From: Taenia hydatigena
Taxonomy: Eukaryota > Platyhelminthes > Cestoda > Cyclophyllidea > Taeniidae
Reading direction: 5' to 3'
Length of the DNA stretch: 64,000 nt
Assembly: GCA_036345935.2 (NCBI GenBank)
Contig: JADWOT020000009.1
Span: 8,203,381-8,267,380, forward strand
The notes under the pieces were generated by a model. It made no database searches and had not been told where the DNA came from. It worked only from the letters and a program-made list of their open reading frames with translations. Each line of letters begins with the position of its first letter. Position 1 is the stretch's first letter. Both the position numbers and the translations under genes were made by a program. This document shows, in pieces, positions 37,801-51,621 of this stretch.

Positions 37801-40800
37801 AGTGGGATCGCGGAGGGCCTGGGAAATCACATCGAGCCACTAATGGCGAACAGCAACCTCGTCTCTTTGCTACACCAGTGCGCCCAGGACCAACAGCCTG
37901 ACGTGCGCCAGAGCACTTTCGCCCTCCTTGGCGATCTTACTAAGGTCTGCTTCGCACATATCAAGCCCCAAGTGGGTGCTTTCATGACCGTCCTCGCGCA
38001 GAACCTCTCCTCTCCCAACATCTCCGTTTGCAACAATGCGATTTGGGCTATTGGGGAGATCTGCATGCAAATGGGTGGGCCTCCTTTACAGTTTTTTAGA
38101 ATTTCTGGGTAATTTAAGTTGCAGTTAGGCCTCTTAGGCGTCACATGTTCCCACTCGCTCTAATCGTTATTGTCAAAGCCACGTTCGATACTTTTTAGAA
38201 CACCAAACTGTTAGAACGCATTGTTGTCTTTCGTTCACCAACTGTACGATTTTTATACACTGGGAGCTGCTTAATATGTTCATGGTAAAGTGTTCCTAGA
38301 ACAGTCTGGGTTCCGAATCTCTTTCCTATAATTGAAGCTATTCCATTTTTTTGCCCACTCATATCTGCTTTGACTGTGCTGGTGAAAGCTGTCTCTGGCA
38401 CATTTTTGAAGATTAAGCAATTATGATGTCTCGCAGGTTTGCAAGTGCATTGGTAGTCCACGTTGTGGAGACGTTTTGAGTGCATAGACGCCTGTTTTGT
38501 TGTCTTGACACCATCTAGGTTATTGTAGTTGACTCATTTGAGGCACTAGTTTTGAAATAGACCTCTCCATCTAATCATCACTTCCTTAGAATCATTTACA
38601 CTTTTGCCTCGTCTTCACCTAGTCCAAATCATGTCTTTTAGTCCCCAAACGAATCCCACACTCATCTGGTAATTCTAAGTAGCCAGCGGCTACACTCAGT
38701 GACGTACATTTTCTGCCTTTCCGTACGACTCAACTATCGCAGTGTATGTAACGTTTCTGGATCTGCTGTCTTCTCATTCGCCGCTTTATGTGGAGTGGTT
38801 CAGGCAGACTACTCATTCTATGAATTTATTTTTTCATGCTAAACTCCTGTCAGTTTCGATGCTTTGGCGTTATTGCGGTTGCTTTAATGGTAACTTCGCG
38901 CAACACATTCTCTACCTAGGCGACGAGATGCAGCCCTACGCTTCACTCTTCATCCAACCTTTGGTGGAGATTATTAACCGACAAAATGCACCGAAGACGC
39001 TTCATGAAAATGCTGGTAAGTTAATTAACCGGGAGGCTTGACTTGGTTGCCAAGCTTGAAATGCTCAGGGCTCTAGTTCGATGACAGACCGTAGAGTGCC
39101 ACTTAGTTGTGAGTGGTCCCCACGTCACTGCGAGGGGCAGCAGCTTGGTGGTCAATTTTACGTCTTTCCAGGTTACAGGTTTCCTCTTCAGAAGTGAATC
39201 TGAATAAGGCAGTTTTAGTATCTGTTTTCGCGATAGCGTAGGCAATTTCATGAGCGCAGCTCGAAATCTGGTTGCATTGTCATGGTTTCTTTGCCCTCAT
39301 GTGTGTTGTGGGGAAACCTATTTCTTATTCGAGTTTAGTACGAACTGTTTGGGGCTTTAAATTTACTCAGTCTCATAGTCACGAACACCACTTATGGCTT
39401 GCCATTTTGATTGTGATATGAGCTGCTCCATTCGGTACAATTTTTTTGAGCGGTGGTCTCTGTATCGCATTGCATTCGTCAGCCTGAACTGTAACATCCC
39501 ATTTACTTGGCAGACCAGTTCTACTTTCGCCCCTTCTATGGTGACTTTCTTCCCGTTTTTAGCTATCACAATCGGGCGTCTGGGGTACGTGTGCCCAAGC
39601 GAGATCTCCTCCTTCCTGTCCCTCTTCATCCGTGCATGGTAAGCTGCGGTACACTGTTATTATTATCAGAGGGTGGCCTAGTATCACTTAATGTTCTTTG
39701 TTTCACGCGCGGCCTCATCCCTTAACCACCTCAGTGGAGGATGAAACTGCCTCCAAGGCGAGACATGCGCTTATTAAGGTGTCCTGCCATGCTCTATCTT
39801 CCCGTTCAGTTTTCGGATGTGCGTCGTCGCATGTCCGAGCCCGCATATCTGAACGTGTGCAGACGCGCGTTTTCAGGCTGTCTTCCTTCTGTGCATATTG
39901 ATTGGTGGAAAATAGGTCATCATAACGGGGTCTCTACCAGTCTACGTTCGTACAAAACCTGACTCGTAGATGGTTAGGCGATTATCTGGTTGATGACCGT
40001 TCTACACCCTGGATTTCAATTTCTATACATTTATGTGCTCAACCTTGCAGACAGAAATGAATTCATTTTACTCTGTGCGACGATCTGCATGTGGTTTTAT
40101 GTGCAAATTTGCGTAAAATCTTCCCTGGTACGCTTTTCTTTCCATCAGTAGACAAACTCCAAGTCCTATAATAAAAATCCAACCGGCAAGATTATTAGCT
40201 CCTTAAAAATTGTACAAAAAAAAGTTCTAATTGTCTTTTGAGTGACCGAAATCTATGTGTATTTGATTCCTACAGTAGTGTTTTTGCTGAGAATTCGATA
40301 GCGTATATAGATCAGTCGTACAGGTGGAGAATTTGATCCAGCATGGCCATACGGGATGCCTTTTTGCAATTTACAGGTGTCTGTCTCTGCGCAACATCCG
40401 TGATAATGAGGAGAAGGACAGTGCGTTTAGAGGCATCTGTAACGTGATAACGCTTAATCCACAGGGTGTGATTAACGAATTCCTCTTCTTCTGTGACGCA
40501 GTCGCCTCCTGGAACAATCCCAAGGATGATTTGAAGCAAAAGTTTTACTCGGTATGTAGGTTCTCCGTGCTCTTAATGGCGATCCTGTCTGCGGAATGTT
40601 TGCTTAAATTGCAAGCTTGAACTGTAATTGTGTCGGTATTGGCTGTGAATGTGCAGCTGATTACTCAGAGAAGACGAATACATCACCGTTCCTTGTAGAT
40701 TCTGGTAGCTTTTAAGACAGAGGTTGGCGAGGAGGCATGGGGCAAATTTTGGGCCCAGTGCCCACCGATGCTGCGCAACCGACTGAATAGCCAGTACGGC

Positions 40801-40806
40801 CTCTAG
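34866..40806 (+). CDS. TNPO1: Transportin-1 (karyopherin beta-2), nuclear import receptor
   Basis: HEAT-repeat importin that carries PY-NLS cargos such as hnRNPs through nuclear pores and releases them on RanGTP. Exons: 34866-34964, 34996-35071, 35105-35361, 35394-35527, 35559-35763, 35799-35978, 36014-36314, 36352-36524, 36567-36986, 37729-38074, 38920-39015, 39563-39638, 40377-40551, 40699-40806 (stop TAG). Total 2646 nt, 881 residues (human 898). Conserved blocks: [35 protein letters not shown], an acidic loop ([12 protein letters not shown], the long H8 loop that helps cargo release), [106 protein letters not shown] and [20 protein letters not shown]. The first eight introns are 31, 33, 32, 31, 35, 35, 37 and 42 nt; the last five are 742, 845, 547, 738 and 147 nt. 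Confidence 0.96.
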
Positions 40807-43800
40807 ACGGAGAGAGGTGGGTGGTGGCCAGGAGGATAGGGACGTCGGGTCTTGTCGTCGTTCCCTTGCAGTTGCCGCCGCTTCTGCTGCTGCCGCTGTG
40901 CCGCCGTCGTCGCCACACTTCTTCCGCTCATTATCAATGCATCTGCCTGTTGCCCTCTGTCCGTCCGTCTGCTCGTTCGCTTTATTGTCTATCTTTCTGT
41001 CTTCCTCCATCGCATTTTTCATAAACTCGGCGTCCTTTCTGGCTGCAGTCATCGCTGTTGCTACCAGGTTGGTTTTCGCCTCCCTTGTTTTCATACAGAA
41101 TCCAATGATAGCGCCCGCATTAATCTCTTTAAAAGCGGTGCTATTAAGGCTGGGATTGGTGGTGCTAACACATTCGTGTTGCATTTATTCATTCATCTAG
41201 TACGTTTTGCAACTTATTTATCTAGAGAGTCTCGCAATCCCCCGACATCGGAGCCAACTGAGTGCTTAACGGAGAAGCCCAATCACATTCATCTAACACA
41301 CACGCGCACGGACACACACAATCCTCCCTTCTTCGCTCGCTTGCTTTTTCGTCGCTTCTTTTGTTGCTGCCACACCTCTCACGTACACACACAAACACAA
41401 TTTAGTACATAGTTTGCTAATCGTTTTACTCGTCTCTGTCCGTCAGTCAGCTCGTTCTCTCTTCTGATAATCCTTCAGTTCTTGGTCGTTTTTTTGTGCA
41501 CGCAGAAAGACTAATACTCTTGGCTGATTTCTCCCTCCACTCTTTCCACACACCCTCCACCAAGACCATTTTTCCATCTAACATGCAAGCGCACACACCT
41601 CAATCACAGGCATTTTAAGTACATGGGGTAATAATTAGGGACGGGATAGTTAGGGGGTCACAGTAAACACCGCACAGCACAGCACGCACACCCCGAAGCC
41701 GCTTGCTCCTCCGGGGCGAGACGCAACGGGCAGATGTTGCATGGGGATGATTTTAAGGGATAACACAAATCAATAGACATTCACACAGGGGATAAGGATA
41801 TTTTAGGGACAAAGTGTAGATTAAGGACTACGATTTAGCTATACTTACATGCCTTCATACATTACTGAACTTGCACATCAAGCCACCCCACTCCACCATC
41901 ATCACTTCACAGCCCTTACCCATATGTAAGATTCCATCCACCTCCATCTCGTAAAGCCCTTTCCAACTAACCTATCCTTCTCCCTTCCTATTTTTATCGG
42001 AACAATATCGCATGTTTTCACTGCGTTGTACATTTGTTGGATTTTTTGGAGAAAAAAAAAAAAAAACAAGCTACCATCTTAGAATTTCTGATTCTTGTGT
42101 TGTCGCTGGTTGGAAGTAGCAATTTCTTGAGAGAAAGCGGTTAACTGAGACAGAAGTCGTTTTGACTTTTATTTCGGCGTTGATGTGGTGCCACAGTGCA
42201 TCAGGCTACTGGCAATATGCGACCTGTTTCCGTTTTGTTGATTTCTCTCCCTCCGGTGAGTAACGCACCAATTAAGGCAGAATGCCTGCATTCGACGTTC
42301 CCTGCGCCTATGACTCTTAAGGGGCTTTTCTTTTTTAATCGAGCTCTTTCAGCAGCGCGATCCTACTGGTTCTTTCGTTGCTGGGGCCGGTGTCATGCGT
42401 GACGCATTTCTTGCTCAAGGGAGCTTAGTCATTTCTTCTTTGTGTTTCGTTTAGCGGTGAAAAAGCTCTGCCTGAAGACAGCGCCATCTTAGTTGTTTTT
42501 TTACAGGCATGGGCTGGAGCTGCTGGCATATTGTTGCGTGTTTGACGTTCATTTCCGCCAACAATATTTTAGAAGTGCTTATGGTCGCACTCGTTACCGT
42601 ACTCCAAAGCTTTCGTTGCAATGGTCACGGAGGAGCCACATTTTGGTTCATTTGCTAAAGCGTTGATTTCCTTTCCATTGGATCGGTGATGGTTGGTCAC
42701 TTGCACGAAGAGAACGTCTGATCGTTTCTTTCCTTGGAACGCGTAGCTCATCTCACCCAGGGCACTTGTCGCCTCGTTTTGCGCTGGATGAGATTTGATG
42801 TATTGAACGAAACTTATTTAAAGAATTGAGGTGAAACACATTTTCTGAAAACCAAGGTTCCTGCATCAAGTTGCCCTGAGTAGTAGTGAAACGTCATTAG
42901 CATTTCTTTGGTGGGTACTTCACAGGCTTCATCTGTTCAAGAGTAGCAGAGGCCGATGGAATGGAACGCCGATCATCCCTTTGGAAACCCACTACTTCAG
43001 TTCAAAACCGTTAAAGCCGGTACGGTAACCAACCTAGTTTTTTTTCGCGATAAGGGATCCAATTTCTGAGAGGCGTGGTACTCAATAATTGTAAATTCTA
43101 ATATTTTTAGAATTCCTTGATGTAGCCTTCTTCATCTATCAAAGTGTTGTTGGAGTTTTTCTGTGTCCCTTGGCACTTAACTTATCATTAGATCGTGTTC
43201 GAGAATTGGATCCTAACTATGTTAGATCGCTTCAACTAGATGCCTGCATACTGCACGCTTGCGATTGGTCAGAATGACCTTGCGTTTTGCATTATGCCAC
43301 ACGGTCAAAATGGCCTACCTTTATCTACTGATGTTTGCCTAATTTGCATTCCTCTACTGAGTCATTCTAGGTGAACAGTGGCACCCTCTAAAACGGTTTC
43401 CAGTTTTTCAGTGGCTGGCTTTGTCTCACCCCTCAGGTCGTCCATGCGACCGGCGGCGGGCCCTTTCTCCTTACCACAGTCACGTATCAATGCGGTCCCA
43501 CCTGAGTGATTCACACTCATGTGCTTTGTGTGCGTCTCCGTGCTGTTTACATCCATCTGCACTAAAACTACTTCTTGAATTAGTCACAGTGTCACGAAAT
43601 TGTCACAAGAAGAGCAAATGGCGGGGTAGTAGTAATAGTAGTAGTAGCAAAGCAGTAAACAAAAGTCAGAAACGTTGGGGCCGTTAATTTGTTTCTTTTT
43701 CTTTGTTTGAGAAATCTGGATGCCTTATTGCTGACGGTCCAGCGAACTGCCTTTTGAATAAATTGCCTTCAAGAAGTCCAGCAAAATACAAGCAACTGTT

Positions 43801-46800
43801 TTTGTCGTGTTGTCTGGGCAACTCTCTGGTCCGATGGCATTGAGGCTGCATCAGCAAGCAGACCAACAGGGGGTTCACGATTCCTGGGGCAGTTCTTTTT
43901 ACCTCTGCCAGAGGTTTACCTTCTCCATTTCAATGAAAGTACTTTTTCTTTTTTTTGACGCTCACTCCATTCGGCTCTAATTCAACTGGGTCTTGCGCTT
44001 TTCCACTGCAGACGAACCGGTGGGTGGAGGCAGCAAGGTGCTGCATTGAATTCACTAAGGCATCGTTCTGCAAGCGGCTTTATCCCGCTCCGCCAAATAA
44101 TCCAGAAATCGCCCATACCAAACTCAAGTGATTTCGCTGTTTTCCGTCCACATAAAGGCCAGATTTTCAGGCCTAAGAAATAACATTTTTTTACATTTCA
44201 CGGGTTAAACCAACCCTGTGATTTTGTCGTCAGTAAGAGTACAGTTGTTTATCAGGACACGCATTTCGCTTGTGGCTGATTTTCAGTCAAACATGACAAA
44301 AAAGCGTTTTACACGGAAAGATGCATCGCTGAGTAATGCAAAATGATTAATTTTGGATTAAATGGGTCTTTTGTTTTACGATTTGCTCGCTACTGGGAGG
44401 GTCAGACGATGTGTTCACAGCACCACGCACTGACTGCTGTGAGGCTGCAAAGATGGCTTCAAGCTCAAAACCATGCGACGATGTAAGGGACGGTCAAGGC
44501 ATCTCAGTTCACACTAAATTTGACTGCTCAATTGGTTTGGCCTCTTAAGTTCAAGTAATAATAGTTTTTTGAACCGTTATGGGCAAAGGGGACCATTCAG
44601 TTTTCTCATGAAAGTGGGAGACACTTCCTCTAGGGCGATGATGGTCACATTTGTTGGGGTTTGAAGATCAGACCAAGCCTACGGTATGCTGCTGCTATGA
44701 TGCTATAAAATTGCTTTTCAAATTTCAAAGTGGTGCTAATTTTACGCATTACAGTGCTTAGAAATCAATTGTCATTAGGGAGTCGCTATTCTTCACTACA
44801 CACACTAGGCCTGCACTCTTTTCATCAAGATGGACTTCTCGATAATGGGTCAATGATGGTTATGTTTATCGCACCTGAAGTCTCGCGTCGTTGAACAGCA
44901 TTGGGTCTTGGCATTTAGGCATTGCAGCTGTTTCATGATCCAGGTTTTCCATTTCTGGTCTTGTGGTGGTCTCAATTGGCCAAGTCATTGCATTTGTGAT
45001 GGTGATAGTTTAAATGAATAAGATCATCGCAGGGTGTGGATCTCTCTCTTATCTTTATAAAATTCATGCGCCTGCGATTTGGACCTTAGTTCCACGTGGT
45101 ACTTTATTGCATCAGGATCTCCACAAAAATGCATATCATCGTCCCCCGTCTCGGAATGCTAGCCAGAGGGCTAGGATGTACTGGAACCCCACTGTAAAAT
45201 ATGTTAAATTAACGTCTTTTTTCCCATTGGCTTACTTCATAAAGATTGTTGCCAAGTAGACTGGCAATTAGGCTTGTGTTCATTTAACTATCTTTGCAAG
45301 TGGAAAATCATTAAAGAAGAACGCCTCTTCATGTGCCTTTAAATGGCCGCACGTAACATTTTTTGAATGAAGTTTGGCGTGAAGGCTTTTTAGGTGGCCT
45401 TGAGAGACATTGGGGTCCGGGATATCCGCACCATGCAAATTTTTTTCAAAGTAAGTTTCAATTTGGATCTTAAAAGATAAATTTGAGCAGATGCATTGGT
45501 GCGTCAAGTACCACATAATTGGTGCATCCATACTTAAGCAGGTTTGGATTTGCAAGCATTTAATCCCTCGGTCAGTCAACCAAGACCCTGGGAATCCCTT
45601 GCCGTTTACACAACTACATTTTTGTACTGCGAATGCGATTTATTTGGCGAGAATTGTGAGCATGCTTGGTCTTCGAGCTCTTCAGTGAGTTAATTTGGGA
45701 AAATAGCCAATTCGGCTTCTTTGTCTTGGTTTTGCGTAAGAGTGCGGATCTGCGGATCCTAACTTATCTCTTGAAGCCATTCTGCCAGATAAACAGCAAA
45801 AGCACACAACTAAAACTGCATTACTTGTGTGAATGAAGTGCAGACCAATTCTATTTTTTTTCCTGCTGCAAAATCCGGGTTTAGACTAGCAGTTTGATCT
45901 CTCCCTACTGAGTACAATTTCCCAACCGTTGAATGATTAACCGTGTTTAATGTACACGTACGATATTGCCTCACCTTTCTTTTTATTCCTTTGGGAGGAG
46001 TTAATTTGTTGGATGTCGCAGATGCGTAAGCTATTTTTGGGATTGATGGTATGCATGGCCGTATGGCTTGTTCAACCTTTGTAGGCTGATTACGTGCATA
46101 AGTGTAGCGCTCCAACCGCGCCTACATCCTACTGGGATAAAGAATTTGAAGCTTTTGCCTTAGTACTATGGGTTATAAGAACTGAAGGAAAAACCCAAAG
46201 TGTTGCACGCATGTTAGTGGAAGTGAAATAGTGTAGGGCTAAGGCAAATGCCCCTATGAATTTTAGAACTATATTATTTTACGTTTAAAAACAGTGTACT
46301 CAGTCTTGAAAACAAATAATTTTCAAATAAGTTGAGCGAAGTTGCGATTTTCGTTTTGATCCTTTAGCTCTTGTATAAGATGGGACTTATTTTAGCGTTA
46401 GTTTACATGCCCACCCTTTTTATAAAGCTGTGCTATAAATGCAAAATCACAATAAAGCAAAGCTTAATGCTTTTTGTGGCTATAAGAAGAAATGCTCCTT
46501 AATAAGTAATTAAGTGGATAAGTGCTTTATTCGGGCTGCGTAGCCAGGTGGGTTAGTTAAAGCCGTGCGGTGTTTGCTGGTGTTCGGTGCATTTGTGTTT
46601 ATTTGGTATCAGAAAGGAATCAATTTAGTTCGTATATTTTTCGTATAAATTGTCTTTGCAATATTTGTGTACTTGGATCCATGGCGATTTTCTATGCATA
46701 TCATAATTTTTGAGTTGATTTATGTGACTGCATTTATCTAGTCTTAGCGAATTGTGTGCCTACAAGGATGGTTTTTTGATGGTATAGGCTTCTTTGTGGC

Positions 46801-46957
46801 TAGTTTTTCTTCGTATCTACGTGTTTTTAATGAGTATTTTACACAAATGCATTTCTAAAGTTGCCACGGCATGTATGCTTGTTGAATTGGTTTTATACTA
46901 CTCTCCAATCCTACTATTGGTGGGATATTCCCCCTTCGACCTGACAATGGCCTGACA
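40807..46957. other. TNPO1 3' flank and intergenic DNA
   Basis: About 6 kb with no recognised gene. 40840-41030 is CTG/CCG/TCC-rich, 41290-41400 is CA-rich, there is a 15-base A run at 42052-42066 and a TAG/TAA trinucleotide run near 43628-43650. The first kb is probably TNPO1 3' UTR, but the nearest clear AATAAA is at 43757-43762. Long overlapping open frames on both strands at 40573-41412 come from the low-complexity sequence. Confidence 0.45.
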
Positions 46958-49900
46958 ATGCGGAATTTCCTGCGCCTTCTGTCACCAATTAAGATGGTCA
47001 CGGGTATGAAAAACCCTTCTAGCCATAATCTCTGCACATTTACTTCCCGTTTCAATCCAATCACCGGTACGATGCAGTGGGATAATGTGGGTGAAGACTA
47101 CGATTTTGAGCAAGATATTGCACGATCTGCTTACGCCGATATGCTACACGACCGTGATCGCAATCGACGCTATTACGAGGCCTTACGCCACGTTATTACG
47201 GGCATGAAGGCCGCTGGACAGGAGGTGCATGTGCTGGATATCGGTAGTGGAACCGGGCTCCTTTCCATGATGGCAGCGCGAGCTGGTGCCGACTCAGTCG
47301 TCGCCTGTGAGGCTTTTGGTCCCGTCGCCAGCTGCGCCCGACGCATCTTGGAAGCCAACGGGTTGACAGAACGAGTGAAGTTGATTTGTAAAAATTCCAA
47401 AAATTTAGTGGTGGGTGAGGATATGCCACGCAAAGCCAACGTTTTGGTCGCTGAGCTTTTTGACACGGAACTTATTGGAGAGGGTGCTCTGGAGGTATAT
47501 CTTCATGCTGCTGATAATCTTCTCACATCGGACGCTGTCCTCATTCCTTGCAAGGCCAAAATGTATCTGCAGGTATGAACACTTTACTCAGCTGTCTGAT
47601 TTTGTGCCAGATAGTAGAATCACCGTTCCTCTGGTCTCATAATCAAATTGAGCCATTTGGGAGTGACCTATCTTTCCCTACGGAGGAGATGCGTCGCTGT
47701 CACGGTTCACCCGTCGTTTTCGATCTCCAGGTGTCGCGTCTCAAGTTTGTCTGCGATGAGGTTATCACGAATGATGAAGATCGCGGTGCTGTTCGGTGCC
47801 TCCTTGAGAGTCCCCTGATGTTCCACGAATTTAACTTCGCTCCAAATTGTTCCAATCTAAAGCTTGAGGAGGTTAAACGAATTACGGGTAATTAAGATTC
47901 CTTCTTGATTTTCTCCTCATACAAATTTTCAAGCTAGGTGGGTGAAACAATAGTCTTCTTGGTCCTATTTTGATTTCGATTGGGTTGGTTATTTTAATTT
48001 TCTTTCTTTTATTTCCTTTTCGCTTTTTACTTCAAAGCTTCGATCATATAAGTGATTTCCAACCATCGTTCTTGGTCGCATATTGTTGCACACAAAAGTA
48101 GTGGGCAGTTTTCAGTTCTATTCGTTGCTTTAATGTAAGTTCCCTTGAAATTGTGATACCTCTCTGCAATAATTGGTGAATCCATTGTTGAGCGAAATTA
48201 CGCTACAAACTATCACACCAATTCACCAATCAAACTAGGGACGTGACTATGGATCGGAATGGTTAGCTTGAAAATCAAAACAAAGTTGCTTATTTACCTA
48301 ACAATTGGACAGGCAAGTGACAGACGCATCTATTTACTTCCCAAAATCATCACATAAAACCAGATTCCTTGTGCCCAAGTTTACCGGCATTGTCGAAAGT
48401 GCCGATTTCTCCATCCACGAAATAGGCTGTTTCCTGTAAATCAACCTGTTCAAACTGTTCATGGCAATACAATTGTTCATTTTTGGTATTTCATTCTCCA
48501 CTGCCTTGCGAATCCCTATCGGTACCTCGCCGGCATGAAGTTTAATCAGAATGTTTAGTTAGTGTTTTGATCGCAATATTTTCCGTAAACTTGGTTTATT
48601 TAAATTGCCCTCTGTCATCTCCCTGCTGTATGATAAAATTCTTAGGTCACGTTTTTATTTCACTTGCCCGCTAGAATTTAAGGGGAAACCAATAACTGTG
48701 TGCTGTGGCGGCTTAGCCCACGCCTTGATAGTATGGTGGGAGCTGCAAATGGAGCCATCTGGTCACGTTCCAGCTATCACCATGGCTCCATTGGGTGCAA
48801 AACCCTGTGCTGAACCTGCCGACCCACGTGCGACTCCAGCGTGGCGTGAACATTGGATGCAGGCAGTTTACTTCCCCCGTCGCTGCCCCCTCGCCTTCTC
48901 CGCCGGCGAAGCGCTTTGCATCGACTTCTCGCACGACGCCTACTCCATACACCTAGACCTCCATCGTGCCTCTTCTTCTCCCCCTCTCACCGACCATCGG
49001 CCGCTCTCCTGTCGTTGCCTAGCCCACGTCGCCTGGTCCCGCTCCCGCTTTGCTCAACTCAACCATCCTCACTTTCGAAAAGACTCTCTTCGGCTCACAA
49101 AATTCGTTATCAACCACGTATCTGCTCTCCAGGCACCCTCCATAGCGCTTGTCATTGTCTCCGATGCTTCTCATTTCCCACTTCAAGTCCACCAGTCTTT
49201 TCCTCCTGGTAAAGCTACCATATTTCATTTAGACTCTTCACCATTGTCTTTAAAAATAATGGGCCCTGTCTACCGCGAAGCTCATTCCAACATCAGGCTC
49301 GAGGAAAATGTAGATGATCTATTGAATTCTCTCGAAAGCTTTGTTGAAAAATCCCCCACACCTGTGGAAATATGCGTGATTTCGGAACCCTATGTGTCAA
49401 CTGCCCTGCTTCCTTGGAACTCCATCAAATTTTGGTACGTTTTTGGACAAATTAAGAAGCGACTGCCTCGCCATTCCTGTTCCCTGATGGCTCCCACACA
49501 CCTGCGTATCTGCGCGGTAGCCATGGAGCTCGAACACCTCTGGAAGATCCGCGCGCCCATTGGAGCGGACTGCGAGGGCTTCGATTTGCGCCTCTTCGAT
49601 GAGATGGTTTTGGCGGCCGCAGCGGCCACCGACGCTCCAGTGGAACCCCAGCCTCTGTGGCAGTATGCGGGTAAAGCGCGGTCACTTCCGAGCACTGTTT
49701 TTGAGATGTGTCTGATCGACCCACCCACCTTCTCTGCCCATGGTCCCGCAGCACCGAAATCTCTTGGCGCTCAGGTCGTCCAAACTCAAATCCTTCCACT
49801 CTCCACCGCCTCTGCCACTGTCAACGGGTTATCAGTCAACGCGGTGGCATTATGGGCTGAGTGGCGCATGACTGACGAGATATGGCATGTGGTGGGGGGA

Positions 49901-50089
49901 CCCAGTAGACTCATCGAAGTGGACAAGGAGGTGGAGTGGTGTAAGGTTGGTCCCCACCCAGGAGTTGTCTTTCTAAATTCCAGCCTGATCGATAAACTGA
50001 GATCGCAGAAACAGTCCTGTGCTTTGAAGGTGGAAAGTAACTTTGATTTTTACACTGGAGAACCGGATTTTTGCTTCAGTATTGTTTGA
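46958..50089 (+). CDS. PRMT7: Protein arginine N-methyltransferase 7 (PRMT7)
   Basis: S-adenosylmethionine-dependent enzyme that monomethylates arginine in RXR-type sites of histones and splicing proteins. Exons: 46958-47572, 47611-47887, 48675-50089 (stop TGA); 768 residues (human 692). The first catalytic module has IARSAYADMLHDRDRNRRYY, the SAM-binding motif VLDIGSGTGLL (residues 92-102) and the double-E loop VAELFDTELIGEGAL with Glu166 and Glu171. The second, degenerate module typical of PRMT7 is in exon 3: VWWELQM, MAPLGA, WREHWMQAVYF, SEPYVSTALLPWNSIKFWYV and DCEGFDLRLFDEM. Intron 1 is 38 nt, intron 2 is 787 nt. ATG 46958 gives a basic N-terminal extension of about 30 residues before the part matching human (TSRFNPITG); ATG 46994 is the alternative start. 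An ATTAAA at 50103 could be the poly-A signal. Confidence 0.94.
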
Positions 50090-51621
50090 GGTACGATTGT
50101 GCATTAAACTCGTGTAAATCATTTAATATATTGTATTCTCAACTTGCCAATTGACGATCAGGTGCTTAAAGTTCTAGGGTACTGAAATGGGTTTTTATAC
50201 GAAGTTGTATCGAGAAGTCAAGTTTTAGTCGTCATCTTTTGGCCATCAAAACGTGCGTCCCTTGTCCACCGCATGCACGAAGTGTTGCTTGGGTTAGTGT
50301 TGGACTTTAAAAGTCAAATTTGTTAAAACAGCGTTTTGGTGAGGTGAAGTGAGAAATATAGCCTTTGCACTCATTCTTCTGGGTCTTTTGTGCTCCAGTT
50401 AGTGTATTTATAAATGATAATTGTTTTTGGTACGTTATTGGCGGCGCAGAACTCCTCGTTATCGAGGTTGGAGTGTTTTCCTGAAAATGATGCACCATCA
50501 GATGATTCACTAGAATCCTGTAATCGCACATTGATCTCTCGTCAAATGTGTTCACCGCTGGGAAGACATGCTCCAAATCACAAAGTAGGCGACTTAAAAT
50601 CAAATTTCGAGGCATGTTTTGTAGTGTGGGTCCAAACTAGGAGGTAAATGGTGAGGAGTACAATAAAGGGCACTGATGGAACAATGCACACGAGCAATCA
50701 CACTGTTCCAATCCTCACGAATTCCAAGTCATCGCGCAGGCAATGCCGAGGACTTTTGTGCCATCTGATGAATGAAAAGTGCCATCGCTTTTTAACAGCT
50801 TGAAGTTAGATTCAGAAGCCTGTGAAAATTAAATCAACTTATCTGCCTGGCCGTGGGTTTAATGTGTTGTTTTGCATTCAGTACGTCACTAGGTGATATT
50901 CAAACCAGCAAGTATTGCACAATTCCGCTGGCGGTCAGTTTCTCCCCTTTTGACTGGGGTTCTTAAGTCGAAGTTGCATGAACTCCTCGCATGGATACAT
51001 AGCGCAAACTGGACTGTCAAGCGGCTCTTTTGGGGATTACTTGATTCACACGTATTCAGTTCCCAAAGCATACACCGAAGTTGGTCCCGGTAGGTGATAA
51101 GTCACCGGTTTTCGAAATGCATGACAGGCAGCTCAGCAACCTGTTGCTTCATGATCAACATACAAGACGCCAGTTCAGCAATGGCGACGCGACGCAAAAC
51201 ACACCCACATCGCCTCGTATCTAACAAAAAGCTACGCGCTAAAGCCGTTATTCTCGAATGGTATCAAATTTCCCGTTCTGGCCAAATGAATGATTCGTGA
51301 AGTGGCCATCAAGAAGAAGGAATACATCCAAATATACAAATCCCACTCCGACCACATTAAGCTTCAATCACCTGATTTCGCACTCGAAATTCGACTCCAC
51401 CTGTGGATTTCCATGATTCACACAGTTTTCCGTATCACGAATAAAAACTGCTAATGGAATCCTTTGAATCCCAGGAGGATAGTAGTAATTCAGAAGACAC
51501 ATCAAATATAAAAGCAGCCAGTTTTATTGATATCTTGAAGAAAAAGTGAAGTCCATGGAATACTATCGCACACCAACCGCAAACAGTATAAACTCTAGAT
51601 CTTTGCAAAATGTAATAACAT
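50090..51621. other. Intergenic region between convergent PRMT7 and DCTD
   Basis: Tail-to-tail interval of 1.5 kb. No further exon recognised. The DCTD poly-A signal lies in it at 51523-51528. Confidence 0.5.
51523..51528 (-). terminator. Poly-A signal of DCTD
   Basis: AATAAA on the - strand, 93 nt beyond the DCTD stop codon. Confidence 0.65.

Noticed and set aside
40573..41412. Open frames of 203 codons (-) and 186 codons (+) after TNPO1
   Set aside because: They overlap on opposite strands in low-complexity CTG/CCG/CA-rich sequence of the TNPO1 3' flank and resemble no protein family.
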